A DNA stretch of 64,000 nt from Aphrophora alni (GCA_963513935.1 OY740768.1:67196231-67260230), one strand, 5' to 3'. Positions 1 to 11,800 are shown, counted from the first letter of the stretch. Numbers and translations are program-made. Notes: a model not told the origin generated them from the letters alone.

Positions 1-730
1 AAATTCCGATTCAGCGTTATATAAAAAAAAATTAATTACATTGAAATCTGTCAATAAAAATGTTAAAAACTATTGAATTTCGGCAATATAAGCGATCAGG
101 GAATACTGTTCTGAAACTTGACCTCAGAACATTAAAAAAAGACGATGTTTCATCAACTATGTGTTTTTGAGGTGTTTGTTTGTTGATAACATTAGCCTTT
201 TCCATTATTTGTTGATAATTTAAAATTTTTATAAATTTGTTGTCAATATTTATTTTCACTTAAAGTCAAACGTATCCCTGTCTTTGGTTAAGATTTGTTA
301 CAGCTGTTTCACAACTAATCCCATTTTCATACGCTGTATTCGAAACGCATATTAAATTTCAAAAAATATACAGTTCACTTTCAATTCTATATCCATTTTA
401 ACAACGTCATAACAAATAAAACACATCACAAAAAAGTCAAACATGCTTTTAGTTTGTTGGTCAACAGAACACATAACTATTTAAAAAAAAATTAGTGTGC
501 TCCTTTAATAGGTTTTGACCAAAATATAATCACTCTGTAGTACACTTATCAAACCCAATTTGCAAAATTTTGTGTCATTAGGTGTGGATATGTAAGCTTA
601 TACGTGACGATCACTTTCCATTCTCAACGTATTTTCGTCTCTAAACTTTGTACTACTTAATCCTTTCGCCTGTCCCACATCGACTTTTATACTTCTGCAA
701 AGCCAATGCCTTATTTAACAAGAAAATATA
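1..730. other. AT-rich sequence, nothing recognised
   Basis: I see no coding potential, RNA gene or clear repeat here. The short open frame on the minus strand (32-259) has no recognisable motif and low-complexity composition. Confidence 0.5.
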
Positions 731-1431
731 TATACAGGGTGTTTCTGTAATGCGTGGAAATAATTCAGGGGGTGGTTATATGAGTCAAAATAAAGAAAAA
801 AGTTGCTATGGCCATATGTCCGGCAACGCTTCTTTTACCAGCTATGTGCCATTTTTTTTTTACTAATCAATTAGTCTCTAGCATTAAGGCTTAACTAGAT
901 TGAGTTTAAATTTTGCACAATACTCATCAATGTAAATACATAGTTTGCAAAAATAATAAACTTGTTCCAATAATCCGTTTCAAAATGGAGGCTATTTAAA
1001 CATATTAAATGAAAATCACTCAAGAACGTTTTATTAATCAAGCTAATGGACGCTGTTTTACTGTTGTCCTTAGCTCGATAGTCCATTCGATAGGAAATTA
1101 AACGGACTACAACAATTTATCTTGACTTTTTTTTTTTAATTTACTGTTTTTGAGTTATTTTCATTTATAAATTTTGAAATTGCCTCTATTTTGAAACTGA
1201 TTAATGGAACAAGTTTATTATTTTTTCAAACTAGGTATCTATGTTGAAGAATCCCGTGCAAAATTTCTACAAGTTGTTGTAGAAATATAAATTATTTAGT
1301 AAAAACCAAATGGCGGATAGCTGGTAAAAGAAGCGTTTCCAGAGATATGTCCATAACAACTTTTTTCTTTATTTTGACCCATCTAACCACCTCCTGAATT
1401 ATCTCTTCGCATTACAGAAACACCATGTATA
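731..1431. mobile_element. Fold-back (long inverted repeat) element, CAGGGTGTTTC ends
   Basis: The outer arms 731-855 and 1309-1431 are close reverse complements, starting TATACAGGGTGTTTCTGTAA on the left and ending with the complement of TATACATGGTGTTTCTGTAA on the right. The complementarity continues inward: 931-991 pairs with about 1183-1245, and weaker pairing reaches about 1050/1120. Nearly the whole 0.7 kb is therefore one imperfect hairpin with a short central spacer. No transposase is encoded, so this is a non-autonomous fold-back or MITE-like element. The flanks are AT-rich, so a target duplication (possibly TATA) is not certain. The parent superfamily is not identifiable from the ends alone. 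Confidence 0.75.
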
Positions 1432-3580
1432 GAAAGAGAGAGACGCTAAAGTATCTTTAGCATCAATCCGATTTGACATTAGTCTTGAAATAATACGTTA
1501 CAAAAAATACCACAGAGTTACAGGGTTTCTAAAATGTTCCAGTATCAATGTAGGAGCTCAAAGTGTCGAAGCACGCGATATCTTAATTTTAGCCCCGTCA
1601 TATTATAAGTAAAAATAAAATCATTATATCAGTAAGGTATAATCTAATTGTTTTCATATGTTTAATAAGTTTAACATACTTATAGTTTATAAAGTATGTA
1701 TTTATTTTATTTTATTATTGATTTATTTTTAATTAGTATTGTATGTTTACACAGTTATACAATTCTAAGAGGTTGTTTTTCTTTTCTAGCGCATACATTG
1801 TGTTACTTTCAAAGCACAATTGGTGGTATTTATTTTACTTATACCATAAATTGTTCTATAGGCAAACAACAGGTAATGCAGACAGAAAACATGTCGATTT
1901 GAGAGAGAAAATCTTATAGCTCTTGTTAAAAAGGGTATAAACTAAGTTTATGCCTTTCTTACTGTAATTTGGGCGAAATTTTATGTTCACTGATAATATA
2001 TTACACAAAATAACTTGGCACGGTATTTTTTTTTAAGACTGCGATTTATTGTATCTAAGCAACTGGAAATAAATTGAGTTTAGGATTTGTGGGAGGAATT
2101 CAAACACATTTTATAAGTCTATTGTAACCCGATTATTTCTTAGGGAATATTTGCCGGAATAACAAAATCATAGTTCATTATCAAAATATAAGTTTAAACT
2201 TGTACTTGCCTAAAATACTGTCATTATTAACACTCATTATTTTAGTGTTGAAATCAGATAATTAAGTATATGTTTTTTTTTCCATGTTTTAATTTATAAA
2301 GCGTGTTTTTCTATTTAAAGCTTTTTTTATTGCATACGACTTATTTCATTACAGAATCACAGAATCTATGAGTATATTATTTATCAATCTGTAAAGATAT
2401 TTTCTGTTGACATGCATTTTCATCTCATTCTATTTAACTCAAATGGTTATGAATTATATATCACATGTCAATAATCTGTAGAAACCACTTTAGCACTGAT
2501 TAAATACGATTTGTTTGTCGCGTCATTTATATTTGTTATACTGAATCTTTGTTCTTAAATTTCTCTAATTCATTTACGTTGTGCGCCCTTTTATGCGCGG
2601 TGACAAGCTCAACAATTAAATTACAGTAAAAAATTACCTCCTCTTACCCGTTTCCCTTCTCGCCCTTCGTCTCATTGCTGAATAGAGAAAGGGTGAAGCT
2701 GATGCTTTAAAAAGAGAATTCCATTAAAATTACGTCAATTATTAAGCCGAGAAAGATTGGAAAGGAATGCTATAAATGAAGCGGCCAATATTGCTAATAT
2801 GGAAAAATGAATTTTGCACAGCTGCTGAGGTTTTGTCGCAATTGTACTGGAGCTGGAAAGAACCAATAAATTGCGTTTAATCTATTATATTTTACATAAC
2901 CTTATATTTGATTATAATTATTTTTTCTTCTTTATTAGTTTTCTAATACCTGTAATAAACCGTACAAAACATAAACATATATAGTTTAACGATTTTTTTC
3001 ACATAGACTACCTATATATTATATCAATCAACAAAATAGTAATCTTAAGCCTTTGCATTTGATCGAACTTTTAATAACGTTGATCAGGGTTCATTTTCGA
3101 TTTTTATCAGTATTCTTAAGCCGTAATATTTGTTCTTGTTATTTGGCTAATTGGTTTTGGTTAATCGGTTGAACTGATTTAAAAAATTCAACAAATTGTA
3201 TTTTGGAGATACTGTATTTAGGTACTCTCAAATATTCAGTTACTCAAAAGAAAGAACAAAAGGCTCATGATAGATATGCCGACATACCAAATTTAATTCA
3301 AATCTGCCCACACATTTGAACTTATTTGTCATTTCTGATGATTTTGATAAAAACATACACATGTCCCCAAGGATCCCCCTCCTCCATAAAAAATAAATTG
3401 TTATTGGTCATTAAGTTGAAAATGATACATCAATGTTCCAAACAACATACAAAAGATAATTACATTTCATGAGCAGAATAATTAAAACAAATCATAGCAA
3501 ACTCTAACTGGAAAGTGAAGACCTTAATTTGAGTATTAATTTACTATATAACCGATATTTTTATACGTGTGATTTGAAAC

Positions 3581-3584
<4 letters not shown>
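1432..3584. other. Unassigned AT-rich sequence with a GC-richer patch
   Basis: No gene is recognised. About 2585-2890 is less AT-rich than its surroundings and lacks obvious repeats. It could be a conserved non-coding segment, but nothing in the sequence alone proves this. Confidence 0.3.

Positions 3585-3628
<44 letters not shown>
3585..3628. repeat. (TA)n microsatellite
   Basis: An uninterrupted run of alternating T and A is visible. It creates a spurious Tyr-Ile reading frame on the minus strand. Confidence 0.95.
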
Positions 3629-3630
<2 letters not shown>

Positions 3631-4049
3631 CACATAAATTTGATCAAGATATTTTTTTAGTATTTGAGATATTCGAACTTCTAAGTTGATGGTCCTATTT
3701 TGACTTATTGTCTTATAATTTCCATCCCTGTTGACGAATTCTTTTTTACGATGTTTCAACGCTTTTGTACCCATTTGGCGGGTGATGTTAATTAGTACAA
3801 TGTTTCTGAATAGTTTATTTGTTTTAATCTTTTAATTTAATAAAATAATTAATCTTTGAATTAACGTTTAAATTTTCTAGTAGATAGTGACATTTTCAAT
3901 CACACAAAGGAAATGAACTATTAAATTTAAAATTTCACTAAAATATCTGCGAAGAGGTTTCAGTTTTCCTAGCTTACTTGAGATATATATGCGTGTGTGG
4001 GTGTTGATCCCTTCATCATGAAATGAATAACAGAGATGTGTGATAATAT

Positions 4050-4140
4050 TGGTAGAGGCGCGTCGTCTCGCCGAATGTCTGGTTCATGAACCTTGAGTTT
4101 GTGTGTTCTATCCTACTTAACGGAGTTAACCTTATTTACT
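4050..4140 (+). repeat. Possible tRNA-derived SINE head
   Basis: A segment with a weak B-box-like stretch (GTTCTATCC) follows a GC-richer TCGCCGAATG segment, an arrangement resembling the tRNA-related head of insect SINEs. There is no clear A box, no visible target duplication and no second copy in the window. This is a weak call. Confidence 0.25.
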
Positions 4141-4247
4141 TAGGATATATATCACCAGATGAGAGAAAAGCAACAAACCATATTCTTAATATTAAATCAC
4201 AGAATTTTGTAGTTCAGATTGTATAACAGTAGGAGCATAATATATAA

Positions 4248-4440
4248 TAAATAAATATTGCGCTTGACTTGTGAGATAATGGTAGATAGAATAAAACTCT
4301 AACACAAATCTTACAAAGTTATGTTTTCTTAATCAAACGCGTTTCAACGACAAAGTCGCCATCCTCAGTGATACATGAGCTACACTATCTAAACTATAAC
4401 TTTATAACTTTGAGCCTTATGAATATCAGTTATAGTTTAT
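4248..4440 (-). mobile_element. Penelope-type repeat with hammerhead ribozyme
   Basis: The segment at 4250-4324 recurs, inverted, at about 7837-7912. Both share a start like AATAAATATTG, the motif TAGATAGAATAAAACTC and a following AACACAA. Here the shared segment continues into a minus-strand hammerhead (4332-4372), the arrangement known from the terminal repeats of Penelope-like retroelements. No reverse transcriptase or GIY-YIG endonuclease is present, so it is a non-autonomous or truncated copy. Confidence 0.6.
4332..4372 (-). ncRNA. Hammerhead ribozyme, type I, Penelope-like
   Basis: On the minus strand the conserved cores appear in order. A four-base stem I strand (ATCA) precedes the CUGANGA box as CTGAGGA (4362-4368). 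Stem II is GCGAC pairing with GTCGT around a TTT loop. GAAA follows, then a two-pair stem III (AC/GT), the cleavage-site U (complement of 4336), and the second stem I strand TGAT. All four stem I pairs form. A small TG/T internal loop lies between the box and stem II. The compact stem III is typical of the minimal hammerheads described in Penelope-like elements. Cleavage after U rather than C is allowed by the NUH rule but usually slower. Activity is inferred, not shown. Confidence 0.6.
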
Positions 4441-4790
4441 ACAGGGTGATTCAAAACTACACGGCAATCTGTCGGGAGCACATTCTATAGCCAAAAATAG
4501 AAAAAAGTTCATATTAACATATGCCTGAAAACTCTTTGTTAGCGAGTTATACAGGGTGAAAGATTTCGCCTAGAACTCAGTACCCCCGGTGAAATGAGGC
4601 CGTATAGAGATTTTCAAGGCGTTAATAAAGATACAAATATGATGGTTTCTTATGGTTTTTTATTTGAAAAATTGAATAAAATTGGTCCCAGAGCTGTATC
4701 TGCATTAGTTTTTGAGATATCTTATGTAAAACACAGGAATTGGGCTATAAAAAACACATTTTTGTGTTTAACGTAAGATTATTTTGAAAA
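4438..4790. repeat. CAGGGTG-type interspersed repeat
   Basis: It begins TATACAGGGTGATTC, and a second TATACAGGGTGA occurs about 115 bp further on (near 4550). The terminal motif resembles the 731-1431 fold-back, but the body is different. A 60-codon plus-strand frame (4594-4776) lies inside, without recognisable motifs. It is probably a transposon fragment of unidentified class. Confidence 0.45.
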
Positions 4791-4907
4791 ATGGTTAATT
4801 AAGGTGTATTTTTTCTTAATTACATGTATAGAAAATTTAATTCTGAAAAGATTCATGTAAATTACTTAAGAAAAAAACGAATAATAATATTGAAATTTAG
4901 CTAATAA

Positions 4908-4950
4908 AAAATAAAATAAAATAAAAATAAATAAATAAAATAAAATAAAG
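4908..4950. repeat. AAAAT-type microsatellite
   Basis: Repeated AAAAT and AAAT units are directly visible. Confidence 0.85.
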
Positions 4951-4974
4951 TATTATCATCTGAGCAATTTGTAT

Positions 4975-5170
4975 TACCCCGACTGGTCTAATGGTTAGTA
5001 GCCTTTTTTCATCGATGAAAAGTTTTGGGTTCAATTCCATAGGGGCTCAAACATATGGTGAGAAATGAAATTGTAAATCTAAAGTAGTGACTCCGGTTGA
5101 GAATAATAGAACGACGGCGACGAGAATACGTAGTGCTAACTACATATTACTTGGTTGAAATGTACACATA
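4975..5170 (+). repeat. tRNA-derived SINE (Glu/Asp-like head)
   Basis: The head has an A-box-like TGGTCTAATGG (4985-4995) and a B box GGTTCAATTCC (5028-5038), at tRNA spacing. A CTTTT/AAAAG stem lies where the anticodon arm should be, and CCCC and GGGG at the outer ends allow a partial acceptor stem. The A-box region resembles eukaryotic tRNA-Glu or tRNA-Asp. The anticodon loop is oversized, so this is not a functional tRNA. The unrelated downstream sequence would be the SINE body. No target duplication is identified. Confidence 0.5.
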
Positions 5171-5289
5171 GGGTTTAGTTTTAGTCAGTTCGATATTTGA
5201 CCATATTTTGGATGTCCCTTTATAATAACTCTATTTAAATTTTATAACAAATTTTAAATTATCTAATAATGCGCTATAAACGCCTAAAA

Positions 5290-7110
5290 TCTATTAGCAT
5301 ACAGTTTGTTTTCTTCATAAACTTTTACATTTCATAATCATTTTATCTAAATCACTTGAACCCATTTTATAAATTTCTCTGTATACCTATTAGTAAATAG
5401 TATTCCTTCATAAACCTACACATTCATAAAAAGTATTCCTTCATCCACATCTTCACATTTCATAAAACATTTTATCCATAACAATTGGACACATTTTATC
5501 ATTGTATATAATATACGGATTGTATTTATATATATACGGATAAACAAATACTATTCCTTCATAAACATTCACATTTCATAACACTTGGACTCATTTTGTA
5601 ATTTATATTTACATACAGCTTGGTTAATTGGTTCGCTTCATAACTCTTCATAATTCATTAACATTTTATCCATATCACTTTAAGTCATTTTCTAATTTTC
5701 TTTTATATGCGGATTAGTAAATAGAATTCCTTCATACACTTTAATATTGCATAGACATTTTATCCATGTTACTTGAATCCATTTTATACTTTTCTTTATT
5801 ATACTGATTAAGCAAATTGTAATTTTCCCGGACCCATTTTATAATTTTCATTTACATGTGCCTTAACAAATTGGTTTGCTTCAAAAACCTTCACACTTCG
5901 TAAACATTTTATCAATACCATTTGAACCCATTTTGTAAATTTCTTTTATAAGCAGATTACTAAATAGTTCTTTCATAAAACTTTTATCCATATCACTTCG
6001 ACCTATTTCGTAATTTACTTTTACAAGATGCTTGGAAAATTGGTTTTCTTCAAAAACTTTCACAACTTCATGGACATTTATCCACATCACTTGAACCCAT
6101 TTTATAATATTCTATTATATGCAGATTGCCAAATATTCCTTCATTAACTTTCACAATTCATAAACATTTTATCCATTTCACTTGAACCCATTTTGTAATT
6201 GTTTTTTATATGCGCATTAGCTTCATAATCTTTCATATATGTATATATTTTTTACATCCGGGTTGAATAATTCATTTGCAAAATATTGACATTTTATGAA
6301 CATTTTTCCATAAGACTTGGACCCATTTCGTAATTTTCTTTTACATGCGGCTTTCATATTTCATAAAAATGTTATACATACCACCAGAACCCAATATGTA
6401 TATTTGTTTTACATGCTGCTTGGTAAATTCATTTGATTCATAAACCTTTATATTTCACAAAATGTTATTCATACCACTAGGATCCAATATATAATTTTCT
6501 TTTACATGCTCCTTGGCAAATGTTTAATTTTTTTATTTTTTTTATGAAGCTTCACATTTCACTAAAATGCTATCCATATTATTTAGACCCATTTAGTATA
6601 CGCATTGACAAATAGTTTACCTTTTCAATTTACATATTTCATAAACATCTATAAAACTTGGACCCATTTTATAATTTCCTTTTACATGCACCTGTGCAAA
6701 TAAGTTTTCCTTTTAAACATTTCATAAACATTCACAATACCTATACCCATTTATTATTTTCTTTAACATGAGCCTTGGAAAATAGTTTTCCTTTTGAACC
6801 CTACCCATTTCATTAACATCCATAGCACTTTGAACCTATTTTATAATTTTCTTTTATATGCGACATGATAGTTTACCTTTTATACCTACACATTTCCTAA
6901 ACATGCGATCCATATAACTTGGATCACATATTATAATTTGTATACATATTTTGTAATTTTCGTTTACTTGCAGCTTGGCAAATGGATTTGCTTCATAAAC
7001 CGTTATTTCATAAAAACGTTATCTATATCAGTTAGTCCCATTTTATAATTTTCTTTTACGTGCTACTTGGCAAATGGGTTTTTGTCTTAAACCTTCACAT
7101 TTTACTAATA
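5290..7110. repeat. Decayed tandem (satellite-like) array, about 90-100 bp units
   Basis: The same words recur in the same order about nineteen times: TTCATAAAC, CACATTTCATAAACATTTT, ATCCATATCACTTGGACCC, ATTTTATAATTTTC, TTTTACATGCGGCTTGG, CAAATGG. Examples of the ACCCATTTTATAAT core lie near 5360, 5833, 6096, 6321, 6663 and 7036. Spacing mostly falls between about 75 and 120 bp, with shorter units where deletions occurred. Units are well diverged, so the array is old. It has no coding potential. Confidence 0.8.
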
Positions 7111-7771
7111 TTTAATTGATATTAGCTTTTGGCCATTTAAAAGAAATAATGTTTGTTTGCTGGTGTTTTTATTCCAACTTCAATTATAGTTTATTATCAT
7201 CATATTTGTTCTTAGTTAAAGGTATTTATTTGTATTCTATATTTTGCTCCATACTATATCCTGTCATAAAAAACAATCTTTGCATACACAATTTTCTATT
7301 CAGTATAGTAAACTAAAATAATTTTCCTCATTAAATTGCAGAGAGACTCTCATATTTATCGTAATTCACATCCCAAACTGTTAAATATGTTTCTTTTTAG
7401 ATCTTTTATCTTAAATCAATAACCAACAATTAAATCTTAAAATTGTTGTCCTCATTATTTTTTGTCCTCGTAGATTTTACTCTTCTTATTACGCACACAA
7501 TACGTAGAGTGTTATATGACCGTACAGCCCTATTATAATGTCCAAAAATCCCATTTTATATATGGTGTAAATCCTTAATGTTATAAAAAGCCTACATGGC
7601 GTGTGGTATTTGTCTGCATAGTTTAATTCGACTCTTCACAAATCACATATCCTGGAATCTATTCACACGATATTTAAGCAAACAAGTATTTTCATATGTA
7701 ACGCCGGTCATAAGCTGGACGTCTTTTATATTTTAAGTTTTTTTCCTTAACAATGACGTAACAGTTGATTA
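7111..7771. other. AT-rich, nothing recognised
   Basis: The 66-codon plus-strand frame at 7116-7316 shows no family motif. No RNA gene or repeat structure is seen. Confidence 0.4.
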
Positions 7772-7912
7772 TATAAAATAAAACTCGAAAACGAGATCTC
7801 ACAAAAATTACGTTTACTAAAATTACTTAACGTATTTTTTGTGAGATCTTGTGTTCGAGTTTTATTCTATCTAATATTATCTCATAAGTCAAGCTCAATA
7901 TTTATTTAGTAA
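7772..7912. mobile_element. Short fold-back related to the 4.2-kb Penelope-type repeat
   Basis: Two arms of about 36 bp (near 7776-7811 and 7831-7866) form a hairpin around AATAAAACTCGAA and GAGATCTCACAAAAA. The right side then matches 4250-4324 in inverted orientation. The hammerhead core is absent here. Confidence 0.6.
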
Positions 7913-8940
7913 CAGATTATGTTGAATTTATGTTATTACTAATCCTAGCTATTATAGAAATAGTGTAATTTCTTTAATTAGGTGAAAAAATAATGAGAAG
8001 ACTCGCACCTACAATTCTTGTAAATACCACATGCACTTCTCACACAGCTAAACACTTGTAATAAATATACATTCTACTCGTTTAGTCAATATTAGGTATG
8101 AAAATAGGTGACGATATTTTTAATTACTTTGTCATGACTGTGAACTTTAGTTATTCATAATGTCTTTACTTTTTATCAGTATAAGATATTTAATTAGTGA
8201 AACCTTTGTCGAAGAAAAAATCAAATGATGATGCTTCGTTGAAACCGCCATCAATCTGGAACATTGTAGAGCGACGCCTAACCACCTCTATTGTAAAGGC
8301 GTCTATTTATTGTCTAATAGGAAATTCACTAAACGTTTCGACTCTATTACATCTCCATAATTAGGCTGCTTGAAATTCCAAGCGCGATGTTCTCTATTGT
8401 CGTTTTATTGCCCGACAGTAAAGCTAGAGAATAGCGGCATTACTTCCCACCGAACAATCCACGGACGGCCGTAAAACGTGTAGTCTAGTATCCGAACTTA
8501 TAGCCTTTCATATTGAAGTTCATCTATAGAAGTTCTGGACGTTCTAGGCTGTCGGCTGTTATTTGGTATTAATGTACTGGCTAGCGATAATTTAACACAT
8601 TTTATTAGTAATGTTTTAAAATTATAATAGATTTTTATTTATATAAAATCATGGTGGAATCGAGCATTAGTTACCCCATGTTGTGACGTTTTCCTATCTC
8701 TATTATATATAAACTTAAAATAAATAAACTATAAAAAAAGTTATACGATATTAAACTAAAAAATAAAAATTAGTTGTGAATATTTTTAAGTTTGTCCAAT
8801 TACTTTTTCTCTTTATGCTTGACATAGTTAATAACAATTTATTCACTTGAAAATAAGTAACACATGTGGATTTCATTATTGTTTAAATTGAAAAAGCTCT
8901 CGGTCATCGTCGACTTTATAAAAAACAAACAAAAACACAG
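7913..8940. other. Unassigned; GC-richer patch 8220-8560
   Basis: No gene recognised. About 8220-8560 has noticeably higher GC and no repeats visible in this window. It may be a conserved non-coding or regulatory segment. Confidence 0.3.
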
Positions 8941-8941
8941 C

Positions 8942-9092
8942 ATAAAATAGAGTTTCCTGCTATCGAATACCCTAGTAGCGTCAGAGTTGTAATAAAACAA
9001 GAGTTGGTCTAAAGAGAACTGATAGGATTGAAAAAGGTGAAAGAGAGGGATTTAACCCAAGACTGCGGTCAACATCGCCTTATGAAAAAATG
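8942..9092 (-). repeat. SINE copy 1 (tRNA-derived family)
   Basis: Read on the minus strand, a B-box-like TTGGGTTAAATCCC (complement of about 9047-9060) is followed by CTATCAG, GACCAACTCTTG, a GTATTCGA word and CTATTTTATGC. The same series of words recurs at 9095-9285, 39.5, 42.6, 47.8, 48.6 and 59.7 kb. The upstream head is incomplete, and the copy directly abuts the next one. Confidence 0.55.
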
Positions 9093-9094
9093 AA

Positions 9095-9285
9095 TAATAA
9101 AATAGAGACCCATAACACTCGAATACTCTGATCGGAGAAGAGCAAGAGTTGGTCAAGAAAGGCCTCATAGGAAAGATGAAATAGAGGGATTGAACCCAAT
9201 ACTAAATGAAAAAAGTGTTCTAGCTAGAGAACCCTCGGGATTGCCAAACCCTTAGTTACTATAACTGAGCTCCTGGAGGAACAGA
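9095..9285 (-). repeat. SINE copy 2, adjoining copy 1
   Basis: This minus-strand copy keeps the head (CAGGAGCTCAGTTATAGT, then GGTTTGGCAATC), a strong B box TGGGTTCAATCCC (complement of 9186-9198) and the family body GACCAACTCTTG, GAGTATTCGAG, TCTATTTTAT. Head and body together match the copy at 59.75 kb, which supports a tRNA-related pol III SINE. The head-to-tail arrangement with copy 1 suggests a dimer or nested insertion. Confidence 0.6.
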
Positions 9286-9298
9286 AAGTGGGATCTTC

Positions 9299-9510
9299 AG
9301 TCATCGAATAAAAACAACACAACATTTTCCACAATAAACTCTTTATTTGTAGAAGCTGATGGTCAAGTGATCATATTCAGTTGTACACAACTCTTTACTG
9401 GGTAGGTTTGTGTACATATAATAACTGAATATCATGAACTTAGTCATTGGACAACTTGTACAAATAAAGTGTTTATTGTGGAAAATTGTGTTATTTTTCA
9501 TTTGATGAAG
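9299..9510. mobile_element. Decayed Penelope-type fold-back
   Basis: Left arm 9301-9383 and right arm 9422-9508 are inverted copies. Reading outward, each carries AACTGAATAT, ACAAATAAAG, TTTATTGTGGAAAAT and a final GATGA. The CUGANGA box has decayed to CTGAATA in both arms and the GAAA is lost, so these are hammerhead relics. The matching outer sequence (AATAAAGTG...TTATTGTGGAAAAT) also ends the repeats at 11.8 and 52.4 kb. Confidence 0.65.
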
Positions 9511-11800
9511 GATTTATTTTTTATTCATAGTGTAAGTGTATATTAGAGGACATACATTTCTTGAAACAAATTTGTTACGTTTTATATTCTAGTTAGTTGC
9601 CTGGAGCCAACGAGAGTATTTCTAATTACATAAAGTTTACCTTTTACTGTAATTGGACAAAGACTCCTTATATTGTTACATATTTATTTTAATACAATAC
9701 TTAGTTAATTAAAATACAACTACAATTGGTAGAAAATAATTATACTTGCTAGGAGGGTATTTTTTTTTATTTAATTTTTTTATACGTAATATAGTTTAAT
9801 TTTTAATTGTTTTTAATACGTGAATCAAAATGTATTCTAGTTTGTAATAGAAAGAATTATACAAGTATAATAATAAATTCAATTAAAATAATCAACTGAA
9901 AAAAGTTTATACGGATATTTCTAACTATAGTGTCTTAGATACAATATGTAACTTGTTCCATTAATAATTCTGTGGGGAAAATAATAATAAACTGCATTTA
10001 GTAACTTCTCATGCAACGAATTAATGTTAGATAACTGAAAAAATCGAACATAACCTAAATTCGAACCTGTCTTCTGCAGTTAATCACTGTCAAGAAATCT
10101 TCTCCTTTCTCATTTTTATAATTATTAGTAATATACCCTATCTACGACACAGTGAAAATTAAGTGTATTAAGAATGTATTTCTTTATTGTGAGATATGTG
10201 ATTTAACTCAATCAGCTGTCTAGTTTTGTGTTATCTATTTTTGGAAATACGGTAGCTACTTGGCAGTCGCCTTTGTAACAAGTGTAGTGACACTGCCAGA
10301 GATAATGAAATAAACCCGATAATAAATGTGCTTGCATGTTTGTGTAAGAGAGAGAGCGTTTAAGCGATTTCAGTTTCTGCCCAATTTCCTTCACATTCTG
10401 TACAGTGCTTGAACAAGGTCGTTGGTCAAATAATTGGTTAGTAATTTTAAAAATTGCAGTTCTTTAAATTGTTATTTTTGTAAGTAACATGTTATGTTCC
10501 ACTGAAGATTATATTTGTAGCTTTAAATTCTGAATTCAGCGATATCTATGTTTCTTCTGCTATGAAAAGTAAGGAGTCTAAACGCTAATAACTTATAATT
10601 GCAAACCATAACCAAAATGTAAGAAAGAGGAAGTGGGATAATTTTTCTAGAAGCCGGTATTTTACTTACATTTCAATTAATTTTGGCAAGTAGTCTTAGT
10701 TTTACTGTTCCTTATTTGTAAATAATGTTCTTCAAGTTTTAAGAATGAGAGTCTGTTGAAGCGTTTTTGTGATATTTTCCAAGAAAATTTTATATTAATA
10801 CATAATAGCTCATTTTGTGTAGCCTAACAAATAAAATGTGCGGTTGAGGCCGTCAAACAGTCTGATTCCGACATAATATAGGAAATAAAATTTCCGCCTG
10901 TCATGTTAGCGTATTAATTGCGTGACAAGGTCAAAATATAAGATTGGTATTGAGTAACAACGAAGTAAACTTATACGCATGACCTCGCCGATTCTTTCAC
11001 TGTACATCTCATTACTTCTCCCACATCTCCTTTTTACAGCCTTGCTTACTATGTCAGTGTGGTTTGGGGTAGGTATCTTCCCCTCCATTCCCCATATTTT
11101 TCTGTTTGTTGCATGTCAATAGTAGTAGCGTTATGGAACCAACACCCCATATTAATTAGCTCCATCTTTATATAATCTCTCAAATGTACTGGATTTCGTC
11201 TTACTAATACGTAAACAATGCGTAGGACCTCATTAGACGTGGTTTTATTGTTTTGAGACATCTGTCATTTGCCGTGCCTGGTTAACCACGACAATCAGCT
11301 AAACGCAACACATGCTGTAGACTCGTCTCACTGTCAGAGTGATATCAGTTTACTAAAAGGTGTCATAAAATGCTTTGCTCAAAAAGATAAAGCATAAATA
11401 TCGAATAAATGAAATAACACATAAATAAAAAAGTAGTTTTGATAAACAAGTGTTTTTTGCGAGAAATATGAGTAGTTTTATTTTGTGTGAATTCTACTAA
11501 ACGTATTTACTCTATTAAAAACGTATCGGTTGAAGTAGATTATATAGAAAATTTTAAAGTTTTCATTAACCTCCATATCGCACTATACATTCGTCATTGT
11601 TGGCTACATTTGATTGAAATTATCTTGGTTCGGTTTTTAAAATATTATAATTTCTAAGACAGTGTTTTTTCCTTTTTTTTTTTTTTTCGAAAACTGTTAT
11701 TTTGAGGAGGTTACGTTTTGTTTTTGTCCTTATGGAATACTTTTGAACAAAACATAATTATAATTGTTAGATCCTAATCAACTGCAATGAGCTACACTTG
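9511..11800. other. Unassigned; GC-richer patch 10850-11340
   Basis: No protein family is recognised in any frame. The two overlapping minus-strand frames (10906-11088 and 11049-11261) lie in a less AT-rich patch and have no family motif. An exon or conserved non-coding element cannot be excluded. Confidence 0.3.

Noticed and set aside
3544..3774. Minus-strand frame with a Tyr-Ile run
   Set aside because: It is a translation of the (TA)n microsatellite.
4979..5052. Functional tRNA-Glu or tRNA-Asp
   Set aside because: The anticodon loop is oversized and the acceptor stem only partly pairs, so a SINE head is more likely.
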